In this document: one piece after another, positions 46,003-56,943 of the stretch
Layout of the letters: each line of letters begins with the position of its first letter
Position numbering within the stretch: position 1 is the stretch's first letter
Assembly (NCBI RefSeq): GCF_014649755.1
Contig: NZ_BMTQ01000020.1
Coordinates: forward strand, 62,001 to 126,000
DNA length: 64,000 nt
DNA from: Streptomyces litmocidini
GTDB lineage: Bacteria > Actinomycetota > Actinomycetes > Streptomycetales > Streptomycetaceae
Direction: 5' to 3'
Program-made: the position numbers and the translations under genes
Notes under the pieces: generated by a model
Told to the model about the DNA's origin: nothing
The model's input: the letters and a program-made list of their open reading frames with translations, nothing else
Databases searched by the model: none

Positions 46003-47307
46003 ATGACTTCCGCGCTCCCCCCGAACACCCCGGACCCGGCCGGACCGGACCCGGCCCCCGCCTCCCAGGTCCGCGCCTCCGCGCTCGTACGGCGCCCCAA
46101 GCTGTGGCTCGTGCCGACCGTCCTGTGCGCCCTGGTGTCGCTGTTGCTGTCGCTCCTCTACATGGGCGGCATCCTCAGTCCGAGCGACCACCTGGACCGG
46201 CTGCCCATCGCCCTGGTCGACGAGGACGAGGGCCGCCCGCTGCCGGGACAGCGGGAGAACCTGGGGAAGCAGATCACCGACTCGGTCGCCGCGGCGGGCT
46301 CGTCCAAGACCACCATCGACTGGCGCCGCCTCGACGGCGCCGCCGCCCAGGACGCGCTGGCCTCCGGCAAGGTCTTCGGCGCCCTGGTCGTCCCCGCGGA
46401 CTTCACCGCGTCCGTCGCGGCCCTGACCACGAACCGGGCGACGGCCCGTCCGACGCTGACCGTGCTCACCAACCCCGGCCTCGGCAGTCTGGGCTCCTCC
46501 CTGGCGTCCCAGATCAACCAGAAAGCGGCCCACCAGGCCTCGCTGAGCATCGGCAGACAGCTCTCGGCCGCCTCCGCCGTGCCGACCACGCGGGTGCTCC
46601 TGTCCGACCCCGTCACGGTCGTCACCCGCGTCGGCCATCCGATCGGCCGGCACAGCGGCCTGGGCCTGACCGCCTTCTACTACACGCTGCTGCTCGTCCT
46701 GGGCGGCTTCATCGGCGGAAACCTGGTCAACACCGGCGTCGACACCGCGCTCGGCTACACCGACAGCGAGCTCGGGCCCTGGCACACCCGCCGCCCGACC
46801 GTCCCCATCAGCCGCACCCAGACGCTCCTCCTGAAGATGCTGATGACGGCCGGGATCTCGCTCCTGACCACCACACTCGTCATGGTCGCCACGATCGCGA
46901 TCCTGGGCATGGACGCCGACCACATCCCGATGCTGTGGATCTTCTCCTACTGCGCGACGGTCGCCGTCGGCCTGGGCGTCCAGGCCATCAACGCGGCTTT
47001 CGGAGGCATCGGACAGCTCGTGTCCATGTTCATCTTCATCGCCCTGGCCCTCCCCTCCTCCGGGGCGACCGTCCCCCTGGAAGCGACCCCCGCGTTCTAC
47101 CGGTTCCTGGGCGTCTTCGAGCCGATGCACCAGCTCAGCTCGGGCGTGCGGTCCATCCTGTACTTCGACGCCCGGGGCGACGCGGGTCTGGCCCGCGGCT
47201 GGATCATGATCGCGGTCGGCATGGTGCTGGCCCTGGCGTTCGGATTCGCCATGACGCACTACTACGACCGCAGGGGGCTGCGGCGCCTCACGCCGCAGCC
47301 CGAGTGA
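46003..47307 (+). CDS. YhgE/Pip-like (DUF3533) membrane exporter component
   Basis: A 434-residue protein from ATG 46003. An N-terminal helix (LWLVPTVLCALVSLLLSLLY) is followed by a large extracytoplasmic domain with RLPIALVDEDEGRPLPGQRE and FGALVVPADFTASVAAL, then five C-terminal helices (TAFYYTLLLVLGGFIGGNLV ... WIMIAVGMVLALAFGFAMTH). This is the ABC-2-like YhgE/Pip arrangement, in which such proteins assist export or secretion. No ATPase gene adjoins it. It is divergent from clp and convergent with recQ. Confidence 0.8.
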   Translation: MTSALPPNTPDPAGPDPAPASQVRASALVRRPKLWLVPTVLCALVSLLLSLLYMGGILSPSDHLDRLPIALVDEDEGRPLPGQRENLGKQITDSVAAAGSSKTTIDWRRLDGAAAQDALASGKVFGALVVPADFTASVAALTTNRATARPTLTVLTNPGLGSLGSSLASQINQKAAHQASLSIGRQLSAASAVPTTRVLLSDPVTVVTRVGHPIGRHSGLGLTAFYYTLLLVLGGFIGGNLVNTGVDTALGYTDSELGPWHTRRPTVPISRTQTLLLKMLMTAGISLLTTTLVMVATIAILGMDADHIPMLWIFSYCATVAVGLGVQAINAAFGGIGQLVSMFIFIALALPSSGATVPLEATPAFYRFLGVFEPMHQLSSGVRSILYFDARGDAGLARGWIMIAVGMVLALAFGFAMTHYYDRRGLRRLTPQPE

Positions 47308-47324
47308 GCGGAAGCGGCCGAAGC

Positions 47325-47348
47325 CCGTGCCGGACGTCTCCGGCACGG
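47325..47348. terminator. Bidirectional hairpin between the exporter and recQ
   Basis: CCGTGCCGGA and TCCGGCACGG around a CGTC loop, 18 bp after the exporter stop and 26 bp before the recQ stop. Confidence 0.65.
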
Positions 47349-47373
47349 CCTCCGGCGCCGGGGACGACCCGGC

Positions 47374-49452
<2,079 letters not shown>

Positions 49453-49530
49453 TTCTGAAGCCTAGCCGCCCGCGCCGACACCCCCGCCCCGCCCGGGGTC
49501 GACCTGTGGACAACTCCCGAGCGGCCCGTG

Positions 49531-51348
49531 TCACCGCAGGCCGGCCGCCGCGGGGGCGTCGTCGATGAAGCCTCCCGACTGGTGCTGCCACAGCTTCGCG
49601 TAGGCGCCCTCGGCGGTGAGCAGCTCCTGGTGCGTGCCCTGCTCGACGATCCGTCCGCGGTCGAGGACGACGAGCCGGTCCATGGTGGCCACCGTGCTCA
49701 GCCGGTGGGCGACCACGAGAGCCGTCCGCCCCTCCATGAGCCGCCACAGCGCGTCCTGCACGAGCATCTCGCTCTCGGAGTCCAGGGCGCTGGTCGCCTC
49801 GTCGAGCAGCAGGATCGGGGCGTCGCGCAGGATCGCCCGGGCGAGGGCGACCCGCTGGCGCTGGCCGCCGGACAGCTTCACGCCCCGCTCGCCGACCATG
49901 GTGTCGAAGCCCTCGGGGAGGGAGTCCGCGAACTCCGTGACGTGCGCCGCCTCGGCCGCGCGCCGGATCTCGGCCTCGGTGGCCTCCGGCCTGGCGAAGG
50001 CGATGTTCTCCCGCAGGGTGCGGTGGAACATGGCGGGGTCCTGCGGCACGTACGCGATCATGCCGCGCAGGTCGGTCTGCCGGATCCGGCTGATGTCCTG
50101 GCCGCCGATGGTGATCCGGCCGCCGTCGAGGTCCGTCATCCGCAGGAGCAGCCGGGTGAGGGTGGTCTTGCCGCCGCCGGACCGGCCGACGAATCCGATC
50201 TTCGCGCCGCTGGGCACGTCCAGGTCGAGGCCCTCGAAGAGCGGTTCGGCGCCCGCGTGGGCGAAGGTCACCTTCTCGAACCGGACCCCGGCGTCCTCGG
50301 GCCGGAGGGGCTCCGGGGTCGCCGGGTCGAGGACGGTCGGCCCGTCGAGGAGGAGCTCGGTGAACTGCGCGGCCTCCGTCATCGAGCTCTCCAGGCGCCG
50401 GTAGATCTGGTTGAACTCGAACATGATCCGGGTGGCGTTGGCGTAGTACGTGAAGGCGACGACGACGGCCTCCACGCCGTGCTCTCCCCCGCCGAGGGCG
50501 ACGGCGAGGACGAGTCCGAGGACGTTGGTCAGGACGGACATGGGCGCGACGAGCGTGTCGATGCGCAGGTTGCCGTAGTCCCAGGAGCGCAGGGTGGCCT
50601 TCCGGGACTCCGCGACGCGGGAGCGGTGCTCGGCGGCTTCGCGCCGCTCGGCGCCGAAGGACCGGACCGTGTCCATGTTGGTCAGGCTGTCGGCGACGTG
50701 GCCCGAGACGCGGGCGATCGCCTGTTCGCGTCGGGCGACGAGCGCCTGCCGGCGCCGGATGAGCGGTACCACGCCGACGCCCGTGACGGTGATGAGGAAC
50801 AGGAGTCCGACCACGAGCAGCGGGTCGTACTGCCAGAGCACCACCGAGGCGAACAGGAGCGGCACGAAGCTGCCCATGACCGAGAAGGTCAGGGTGTCGA
50901 CGCAATCCTCGAAGCGGGAGGCGAAGCTGAGGACCCGTTTGGTCAGTGATCCGGCGAAGTTGTCGTGGAAGAACGCGGCGTCCTTGGCGAAGAGTTCGTC
51001 CATGCCGATGACGTACAGGTTCTCGATGCCGCGTGCGTCGACGCGGTTCAGGCAGTGCAGCCCGACGCGCCAGAGCGCTTCTCCGAGCAGCAGGACGCCG
51101 GCGAAGACGAGGACGTACGGGAGCAGTGTGCCGGTCCCCGCGCCGGCGCCTTCGCCGGCGATGCGGCCGACGAGCTTGGCGACGATCAGGGGGGCGATGT
51201 AGTTGATGCCGATGTTGCCGAGTGCCGGTAGGAGGAGGGCGGGAGCGGCCAGCCGTCGGAGGCGGGCCAGTTCCCGTGCGTAGAAGCGGACCGCGAGGAG
51301 TACCGAGCCTTTGTTCGGTAGACCTTCGTGCGATTCAGGTGATCCCAT
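49531..51348 (-). CDS. ABC transporter, fused permease-ATPase (exporter type)
   Basis: A 605-residue half-transporter from ATG 51348. An N-terminal membrane domain of six helices (ALLLPALGNIGINYIAPLIV; PYVLVFAGVLLLGEALWRV; GSFVPLLFASVVLW) is followed by an ATPase domain (~365-600): Walker A VGRSGGGKTTLTRLLLRM, Q-loop YVPQDPAMFHRTLRENIAFA, signature VKLSGGQRQRVALARAILRD and Walker B ILLLDEATSALDSESEM. It works as a homodimer to export lipids, drugs or peptides. It is single and has no adjacent substrate genes. The first ~20 residues are polar and another start (CTG/GTG inside) cannot be excluded. Confidence 0.9.
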   Translation of the reverse strand: MGSPESHEGLPNKGSVLLAVRFYARELARLRRLAAPALLLPALGNIGINYIAPLIVAKLVGRIAGEGAGAGTGTLLPYVLVFAGVLLLGEALWRVGLHCLNRVDARGIENLYVIGMDELFAKDAAFFHDNFAGSLTKRVLSFASRFEDCVDTLTFSVMGSFVPLLFASVVLWQYDPLLVVGLLFLITVTGVGVVPLIRRRQALVARREQAIARVSGHVADSLTNMDTVRSFGAERREAAEHRSRVAESRKATLRSWDYGNLRIDTLVAPMSVLTNVLGLVLAVALGGGEHGVEAVVVAFTYYANATRIMFEFNQIYRRLESSMTEAAQFTELLLDGPTVLDPATPEPLRPEDAGVRFEKVTFAHAGAEPLFEGLDLDVPSGAKIGFVGRSGGGKTTLTRLLLRMTDLDGGRITIGGQDISRIRQTDLRGMIAYVPQDPAMFHRTLRENIAFARPEATEAEIRRAAEAAHVTEFADSLPEGFDTMVGERGVKLSGGQRQRVALARAILRDAPILLLDEATSALDSESEMLVQDALWRLMEGRTALVVAHRLSTVATMDRLVVLDRGRIVEQGTHQELLTAEGAYAKLWQHQSGGFIDDAPAAAGLR

Positions 51349-51479
51349 ACCCAACCCTGTGCTGTCGTACCGAAGGTGAGCAAAAGGAGTCTCCCGTGCG
51401 GGCGCTTCCGCGGTCCAAGCATTTTTCGCCGGGAGCGGCCGGCGGGGGCACGTGCGGGCGGACGACGGGCCCGTCACCC

Positions 51480-51989
51480 TCAGGAGCCTTGCGGGGCCGT
51501 CGGGTTGACGGCGTCGAAGACCATGGTCCCGGCCTCGGGATCCAGATGGAACGATCCGGTGTGGACGTCCCGGGTGACCTCGGAGGTGAACTCCTCGCTC
51601 GTCCGCCACTCCCCGCCCTCGGGCACCTCGGGCGCGATGCCCTCCAGGACGACCGGCGGCCGTGCGGCGGGCACCCAGCGGTACTCCTTCAGGAGCCGCT
51701 GGACGTCCGCCTTCGCGAGGGTCGCCACACCGGAGAGCCGGATGTCGGTGGGGCCCGGTACGCGGGAGTCCGCACGGCCGAGGGGCGCCGCGGCCCATTC
51801 GACTCCGGTGAACCTCCCGAACTGCGGGAACCGCTTCTCCACCGGTTCCCGGTCCGTCCTGACCTCCGTCTCGGGCGGTTGCCGCGAGGCCGTGCGGGCC
51901 GGCGGTTCGGTCCCGCCGCCGCAGCCGCCGGCCAGGCCCAGCACCACCAGGACTCCGACCACCGCTCGGCGCCGACCACCCGGACCCAT
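51480..51989 (-). CDS. Lipoprotein of unknown function
   Basis: A 169-residue precursor from ATG 51989 with GGGGTGG upstream. The signal VVGVLVVLGLAGGCGGG contains a lipobox LAGGC, so it is lipid-anchored. The mature part has two small repeats of surface residues and KADVQRLLKEYRWVPAARPP, EEFTSEVTRDVHTGSFHL. No enzyme motif is visible. It is near tRNA-Leu and convergent with nothing. Confidence 0.78.
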   Translation of the reverse strand: MGPGGRRRAVVGVLVVLGLAGGCGGGTEPPARTASRQPPETEVRTDREPVEKRFPQFGRFTGVEWAAAPLGRADSRVPGPTDIRLSGVATLAKADVQRLLKEYRWVPAARPPVVLEGIAPEVPEGGEWRTSEEFTSEVTRDVHTGSFHLDPEAGTMVFDAVNPTAPQGS

Positions 51990-52025
51990 CGGCCACCCCC
52001 GGTGCCATGTGACGAAGCACGGAAA

Positions 52026-52067
52026 CACCACGTGGTGGCCGGGAGCTTTCCCGACCACCACGTGGTG
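52026..52067 (-). terminator. Terminator hairpin of tRNA-Leu
   Basis: CACCACGTGGTGGCCGGGA pairs with the CCCG(A)CCACCACGTGGTG arm around GCTTT, starting 10 bp beyond the tRNA 3' end. The arms themselves contain the palindrome CACCACGTGGTG. Confidence 0.75.
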
Positions 52068-52076
52068 CTCTTCTTG

Positions 52077-52161
52077 TGTCCGAGGGGGGACTTGAACCCC
52101 CACGCCCGATAAAGGGCACTAGCACCTCAAGCTAGCGCGTCTGCCATTCCGCCACCCGGAC
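52077..52161 (-). tRNA. tRNA-Leu (anticodon GAG)
   Basis: An 85-base class II tRNA with a long variable arm. The acceptor stem GTCCGGG pairs with CTCGGAC plus discriminator A. The anticodon stem CTAGC/GCTAG carries loop TTGAGGT (anticodon GAG), and the variable arm contains TGCCCTTTATCGGGC. The T arm GGGGGTTCAAGTCCCCC is regular. No encoded CCA. Confidence 0.95.
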
Positions 52162-52268
52162 GGGTGATTGCCGTTCCGGGGTTTCCCCGCGGCGACAGAG
52201 AACAATCTACCAGGCCTTCGGGGTGCTCTTCACCCACGTTTCCGGTGGTCAGCGGGGCGGGGAGGGCG

Positions 52269-53432
52269 TCAGGGGGAGACCGTGGCGGCCGGCGGGGTCC
52301 AGCGGCGGGTGCGCGGCGGTCCCGTCGGGAGGCCGTAGTCCTTCTTGAGGTGCTCGGGGATGGCGTAGTGCATGACGCGGCCGCGGGTGAGGGAGGAGAG
52401 TTCGAGGACGGTGGTGAGGTGACCGAGGCGGTCCAGGGCCCAGGCGCCGAGCGGGGAGCGGTCCTCGATGGTCTCCAGGACGCCGAGGAGGTGGGGGACG
52501 GCCTTGACGACGGTGTCCCAGGGCGTGCGGGGGACCTCCAGCCAGTCGCCGCAGGTGTCGCCGACGAGGTGACGGATGAGCGCGGAGACGATCGGGTCGA
52601 AGAAGGTGCCGGGGACGACCTCCTCGTAGAGGTCGACGAGTTGCCGGGTCAGGTGGACGCCCTCGGGGGACGGGCCCATGTGGCGGATCATGTACAGGTC
52701 GAGGAAGCGACGGGCCTCGTCGAGGGTCTTCGGGACGGCGTCCTGGTCCACGCCCAGCATCGCGCCGACCACGCGCCAGGCGTAGGAGTAGGCCTCGGCG
52801 CCCTCGGAGGACATGTGGACGCCGAGGCGGTGCAGGCTGTCGAGGACGAGCATCGAGAAGAACATCTGGCCGCCGATCATGTCCTCCTGACAGATCGGCA
52901 CTCCGTCCGCCTCGACGTCCCAGCGGTCCTCGCGCCGGAGGTGGTGCCGGATGGAGGCGTGCAGCAGGCGGACCTTCTGCGCGGCCGGGACGAACCGGCC
53001 GCCGGCCTCGAAGGCGTCCGGCCGCATGAGGTAGAGGGTGAACTGGCCGGTCTCCGCCATCCGCTTGGAGGGGTACTTCAGACCGTGCGTCGCCGACAGC
53101 AGCCTCGCCACGTGGGGGACGAGGTAGCAGGCGGGCATGGAGGCGAAGGAGAGCGCGGTGGAGATGTGCACGTCGTTGTCGATGAAGAACAGCCGGGCCT
53201 TCTCCATCTCCCCCCAGTCCACCCAGGACGGCGGGGCGCTCGTGACGTGGAGGTACTCCCGGGCGACCTCGGGCAGCCCGTCCGGCAGGGGTGAGCCGGC
53301 GGTGGAGACGTACCGCATGAGGGTGTTGAACGTGCCGACCTCCCCGCGCTCGAAGAGGGTGGCGACCGTGGCGTCGGCGAGTTCGTCGCCGACCTGCCGG
53401 AGGGCGTCCATGGACGCCTCGGTGGGGTTCAC
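52269..53432 (-). CDS. MpaB-family oxygenase (DUF2236)
   Basis: A 387-residue protein from GTG 53432 (GGAG upstream). Regions matching the MpaB/DUF2236 family are FFIDNDVHISTALSFASMPA, MAETGQFTLYLMRPDAFEAG, KVRLLHASIRHHL, YSYAWRVVGAMLGVDQDAVP and HVTSAPPSWVDWGEMEKARL. Conserved His (VRLLHASIRHHL) probably bind heme b, as in latex-clearing proteins and in MpaB, which cleaves a farnesyl side chain. The partner genes upstream make and possibly assist polyprenyl diphosphate synthesis, so a prenylated substrate is a fair inference. No signal peptide. Confidence 0.85.
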   Translation of the reverse strand: MNPTEASMDALRQVGDELADATVATLFERGEVGTFNTLMRYVSTAGSPLPDGLPEVAREYLHVTSAPPSWVDWGEMEKARLFFIDNDVHISTALSFASMPACYLVPHVARLLSATHGLKYPSKRMAETGQFTLYLMRPDAFEAGGRFVPAAQKVRLLHASIRHHLRREDRWDVEADGVPICQEDMIGGQMFFSMLVLDSLHRLGVHMSSEGAEAYSYAWRVVGAMLGVDQDAVPKTLDEARRFLDLYMIRHMGPSPEGVHLTRQLVDLYEEVVPGTFFDPIVSALIRHLVGDTCGDWLEVPRTPWDTVVKAVPHLLGVLETIEDRSPLGAWALDRLGHLTTVLELSSLTRGRVMHYAIPEHLKKDYGLPTGPPRTRRWTPPAATVSP

Positions 53433-53508
53433 GGGCAGGGCTCCTTGTTCTGTGCTTTCCGCGCTTTCTGCGCCTTCCGTACCTTCTGCGCCTTCCGGGG
53501 CTTCCGCT

Positions 53509-54564
53509 TCAGGAGCGACGGACCGTGGCCGAGTGCGCCAGGGCGGCGAGCGCGGCGGCGGGGGCCGCGGGCAGGTTCAGGCCGTCGAGGGCGCGGAGGG
53601 CCTCCTCGACCCGCTCGGTGATCATGGCCTCGATCCGGTCGGGCGCCCTCAGCCGCCGCATCACCTCGCGTACGGCCTCCAGGGCGCCCCCGTCGGGGTC
53701 GCGCCGGCCGAGCAGCTCGCGCAGCCGTCCGCGTTCCTCGGCGCCGGCGAGCCGCCAGGTCTCGGCGAGCAGGGCCGTGGGCCGGTGTCCGCGTACGTCG
53801 TCGGCGTCGGCCTTGCCGGTGGTCCCGGGGTCGCCGAACAGGCCGAGCAGGTCGTCCCTCAGCTGGAACGCCTCGCCCAGCGGCACCCCGTACGCGGAAC
53901 AGCCCTCGCGCAGGCGGCCGCCCGCCCCGGCCAGGGCACCGCCGATCAGCAGGGGCTGTTCGACGGTGTACTTGGCCGTCTTGTAGCGGATCACCTTCAG
54001 CGAGGCCGTCGTGTCCGGGGCGGCGCCCGTGCGCAGGATCTCCAGGGACTCCCCCGCGACGAGGTCCCGGGCCAGCGCCGCCCAGAGCGGCCGGGCCCGG
54101 CCGAGGTAGGCGGCGGGCAGGCCGCTGGTGGCGAAGAGCTGCCCGGCGAGCGACATGAGCAGGTCGCCGACCAGCATCGCGAGCGACCGGGCACCCGCGG
54201 CGGGACGCGGGTGGTGTTCCAGCGCGCCGCGCAGGGCCATGTGCGCGGTGGGCCGGCCGTGCCGCAGCGGGCTGTCGTCGATCAGGTCGTCGTGCACGAC
54301 GGCGGCCGCGTGCACGAGCTCCATGGACGCCGCCGCCCGCACCAGCGCGTCGCTGTCGGGCTGCCCGGCCGCGCGCCATCCCCAGTAGCAGAACGCGGCC
54401 CGCAGCCGTTTGCCGTCCGCGACCGCCGCCTCCAGCTGGTCCGCCACCGGGCCCAGGGCCGGGTCGACCGCCGTGAGTTCCCCGGCCTCCAGGGCGACGT
54501 GGCCGCGCAGCACCTCGTCGACGCGCGCCTTGAACGCGGCCGGCTCCCAGCGCTCAGCCGCCAT
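53509..54564 (-). CDS. Polyprenyl (GGPP-type) diphosphate synthase
   Basis: A 351-residue trans-prenyltransferase from ATG 54564. First aspartate-rich motif DDLID at 92-96 in AAVVHDDLIDDSPLRHGRPT, the chain-length region upstream with ELVHAAA, the second motif FQLRDDLLGLFGD (Asp237-Asp238), and the KTAKYT lysine region. This is a farnesyl/geranylgeranyl-type head-to-tail synthase making C15-C25 chains from IPP and DMAPP. Product length cannot be set by eye. It is translationally coupled to the small upstream gene (11-bp overlap) and followed by the MpaB-like oxygenase after 76 bp. Confidence 0.9.
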   Translation of the reverse strand: MAAERWEPAAFKARVDEVLRGHVALEAGELTAVDPALGPVADQLEAAVADGKRLRAAFCYWGWRAAGQPDSDALVRAAASMELVHAAAVVHDDLIDDSPLRHGRPTAHMALRGALEHHPRPAAGARSLAMLVGDLLMSLAGQLFATSGLPAAYLGRARPLWAALARDLVAGESLEILRTGAAPDTTASLKVIRYKTAKYTVEQPLLIGGALAGAGGRLREGCSAYGVPLGEAFQLRDDLLGLFGDPGTTGKADADDVRGHRPTALLAETWRLAGAEERGRLRELLGRRDPDGGALEAVREVMRRLRAPDRIEAMITERVEEALRALDGLNLPAAPAAALAALAHSATVRRS

Positions 54565-54832
54565 CGCCGACCCGCCGCGCCAGCACGTGCCGGGCGAGAA
54601 CCTCCAGGTGTGCCGGTGGTGGGGACGCGTACCGGTCGAGCACGAGACGGCCGCGCGCCTCCAGGTCCCGCTCGGCCGCGGCCGCCATCTCGGCGGTGTC
54701 CGACCGCCTCAGCAGTCCCCGTACGAGCCCGAGGCCCGAGCCGAGGGTGCTCACCGCCAGGTCCGCGAGCCCCGCCGCCAGCAACACCGCCCGCTCGTCC
54801 AGTCCCCCGCGGGATTCCGATGCGTTCACCAC
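54554..54832 (-). CDS. Small helical protein coupled to the polyprenyl synthase
   Basis: A 92-residue protein from GTG 54832 (GAGGGGAC upstream). Two helices, AVLLAAGLADLAVSTLGSGL and AAAAERDLEARGRLVLDRYA, then PPPAHLEVLARHVLARRV. No motif recognised. Its end overlaps the synthase start by 11 bp, so the two are made together. I infer a partner or regulatory subunit; it could also be an unrelated passenger. Confidence 0.68.
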   Translation of the reverse strand: MVNASESRGGLDERAVLLAAGLADLAVSTLGSGLGLVRGLLRRSDTAEMAAAAERDLEARGRLVLDRYASPPPAHLEVLARHVLARRVGDGG

Positions 54833-55035
54833 GTCCCCTCCCCGGTCCCCTGTCGCCCTTCGCCCCCAGCGTGGCGGGCGGGCGGCGGGCCGGGCGGCGG
54901 AACTCACCAACGGGTGATCCACTCGCCGATGCGTACGAGTCGCGCGGGGGCCGGGCCCGCCTCGTCCGGCGGCGGCCGCGGCAGGCGTGAAGCGGGCCGT
55001 GCCGGGCAGGGGCAGGACGTACGAGGAGGCGTGTG

Positions 55036-55347
55036 ATGGCAGTCCGTGACGATCCGTACGTGATCCGTGTGATCGGCGACATGGACCTCAACAGCGCGGA
55101 GGAGCTGCGCGCCGCGCTCATGGGGGCCGTCGAGGGGACGCCACCCGGTTCCGAGGTCGTCGTCGACCTCCGGAACTCCTCGTTCTGCGACTCCGCGGGA
55201 CTCAACGCGCTGCTGGCCGCGCGGGAGCGGGCGTGGGTCTCGGGGCGCACGCTGAGGCTCGCGGCCCCCAGCCATCAGATGGTGCGGCTGCTGGAGCTCA
55301 CGGGCACGGAGGGCCTCTTCGTCCTCGGCCCGGCCGTGTCGGGCTGA
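55036..55347 (+). CDS. STAS-domain anti-sigma factor antagonist
   Basis: A 103-residue protein from ATG 55036 with GAGGAGGCG upstream. The SpoIIAA-like STAS fold is complete: IRVIGDMDLNSAEELRAALM, SEVVVDLRNSSFCDSAGLNA (phosphorylatable Ser in DSAGLNALL), GRTLRLAAPSHQMVRLLELT. Such proteins bind anti-sigma kinases and release sigma factors, with the serine phosphorylated to switch off binding. No sigma or kinase gene adjoins, so its partner lies elsewhere, as is frequent in Streptomyces. Confidence 0.9.
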   Translation: MAVRDDPYVIRVIGDMDLNSAEELRAALMGAVEGTPPGSEVVVDLRNSSFCDSAGLNALLAARERAWVSGRTLRLAAPSHQMVRLLELTGTEGLFVLGPAVSG

Positions 55348-55549
55348 CCGGCCGGGACGGGCTGACCGGCCGGGACGGGACGGCCGCCGCTCCGTACCGC
55401 CTTCCGGGCCGGGTGGGCACGGGCGGCCGGCTCCTCCGGGGCCGGGGGGGAGTAGGCCCGCCCGCCCCGGGTAGCCGCCGCAGGGACATCGCCGAGCTTC
55501 CGGGACGGGGGAGCGTCCCTCGTCCCGGACGGACGGGAAGGTGACCACC

Positions 55550-56779
55550 ATGAAGGCCGTCACGTGGCAGGGCCGGCGGAAGGTCTCGGTGGAGCAGGTG
55601 CCGGACCCCGTGCTGAAGGAGCCCACGGACGTGATCGTTCGGATCACGTCGAGCGGACTGTGCGGTTCCGACCTGCACCTGTACGAGGTCCTCGGACCGT
55701 TCCTCGACGCGGGCGACGTCCTCGGGCACGAGCCGATGGGCGTGGTGGAGGAGGTGGGCCCGGAGGTGCGGCGGCTGCGCCCCGGCACGCGGGTCGTGGT
55801 GCCGTTCAACGTGGCGTGCGGCACCTGCGCGATGTGCTCCCGGGGCCTGCACTCCCAGTGCGAGACCACGCAGGTGCACGCGTACGACACGGGCGCCGCC
55901 CTGTTCGGCTACACGAAGCTGTACGGGCAGGTGCCCGGGGGCCAGGCCGAGTACCTGCGCGTCCCGTTCGGGGACACCCTGCCGATCCAGGTGCCCGAAG
56001 GACCGCCCGACGACCGCTTCGTCTACCTCTCGGACGTGCTGCCGACGGCGTGGCAGGCCGTCGAGTACGCCGGGATCCCGCCGGGCGGATCGGTCGCGGT
56101 CCTCGGTCTCGGTCCGATCGGCGACATGGCCTCGCGGATCGCCCTGCTGCGGGGCGCCGGCCTCGTCGTCGGCATCGACCCCGTGGCCGGGCGGCGGGAA
56201 CGCGCGGCGGCCCGCGGGGTGCGGGTCCTGGACTCGTCCGACGACGATCTGGTCGACCGGGTGCGGGACCTCACGGACGGGCGGGGTCCCGACGCGGTGA
56301 TCGACGCGGTCGGCATGGAGGCGCACGGCGCCCCGGTCGCCAAGGGGCTGCACACGATGGTCGGCCTGCTCCCGGACGGGCTCGCCGGGCGCATGATGCG
56401 CCGCTTCGGCGTGGACCGGCTGACCGCGCTCCACCTGGCGGTCGAGCTGGTGAGCCGCGGCGGGACCGTGTCGCTCTCCGGGGTGTACGGGGGCGCCGCC
56501 GACCCGATGCCGTTGTTCGCCATGTTCGACAAGCAGCTCACGCTCCGCATGGGCCAGGCCAACGTGCTGCGGTGGGTCGACGACCTGCTCCCCCTGCTCA
56601 CCGACGACGACCCCCTGGGCGTGGACGACTTCGCCACGCACCGGCTGCCGTTGGACGCGGCGCCCGAGGCGTACGACATGTTCCAGAACAAGCGGGACGG
56701 CGCCGTGAAGATCCTCTTCTCCCCCGGCACCCGCCTCCCGGGCGTCGAGGCTCCCGCCGCGGAGCCGCCGACCGCCTGA
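55550..56779 (+). CDS. Zinc-dependent alcohol/formaldehyde dehydrogenase-like protein
   Basis: A 409-residue protein from ATG 55550; GAAGGTG lies seven bases upstream, while GTG 55541 would sit on that site. Zn-MDR features are GLCGSDLHLYEVLG and LGHEPMGVVEEVGPEVRRLR for the catalytic zinc, the structural-zinc loop CGTCAMCSRGLHSQCE, and a Rossmann fold SVAVLGLGPIGDMASRIAL, then VVGIDPVAGR. The extended C-terminal half (RRFGVDRLTALHLAVELVSR) matches the glutathione-independent formaldehyde dehydrogenase-like branch. It oxidises an alcohol or aldehyde with NAD; the exact substrate is unknown. Ends in a strong terminator. Confidence 0.88.
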   Translation: MKAVTWQGRRKVSVEQVPDPVLKEPTDVIVRITSSGLCGSDLHLYEVLGPFLDAGDVLGHEPMGVVEEVGPEVRRLRPGTRVVVPFNVACGTCAMCSRGLHSQCETTQVHAYDTGAALFGYTKLYGQVPGGQAEYLRVPFGDTLPIQVPEGPPDDRFVYLSDVLPTAWQAVEYAGIPPGGSVAVLGLGPIGDMASRIALLRGAGLVVGIDPVAGRRERAAARGVRVLDSSDDDLVDRVRDLTDGRGPDAVIDAVGMEAHGAPVAKGLHTMVGLLPDGLAGRMMRRFGVDRLTALHLAVELVSRGGTVSLSGVYGGAADPMPLFAMFDKQLTLRMGQANVLRWVDDLLPLLTDDDPLGVDDFATHRLPLDAAPEAYDMFQNKRDGAVKILFSPGTRLPGVEAPAAEPPTA

Positions 56780-56796
56780 TCCCCGCGACGACCCCG

Positions 56797-56826
56797 GGGC
56801 CGCTTCGGACCGTTCCGAAGCGGCCC
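56797..56826 (+). terminator. Terminator after the dehydrogenase
   Basis: GGGCCGCTTCGGA pairs with TCCGAAGCGGCCC around a short loop, 18 bp past the stop. Confidence 0.8.
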
Positions 56827-56897
56827 TGACGCGTTTCGGCACAACCCGGTTCGCGGTCTTGCCAGTTGGGGTTCCCCCTTCAAAGAATGTGCATGAC

Positions 56898-56916
56898 AAC
56901 CGAAGGATCTTCGGTT
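56898..56916 (+). promoter_or_regulatory. Small palindrome in the leader of the secreted protease
   Basis: AACCGAAG, GAT, CTTCGGTT, 28 bp upstream of the ATG. Upstream at 56855-56880 TTGCCA and AAAGAA are spaced 17 bp and could be its promoter. The palindrome may be an operator or a leader hairpin. Confidence 0.4.
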
Positions 56917-56943
56917 GCGCAGCCATCAGAGGGGAACCCCCAC

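Noticed and set aside
52077..52161. Integration scar at tRNA-Leu
   Set aside because: No integrase, att repeat or mobile genes on either side; neighbours are ordinary chromosomal genes.
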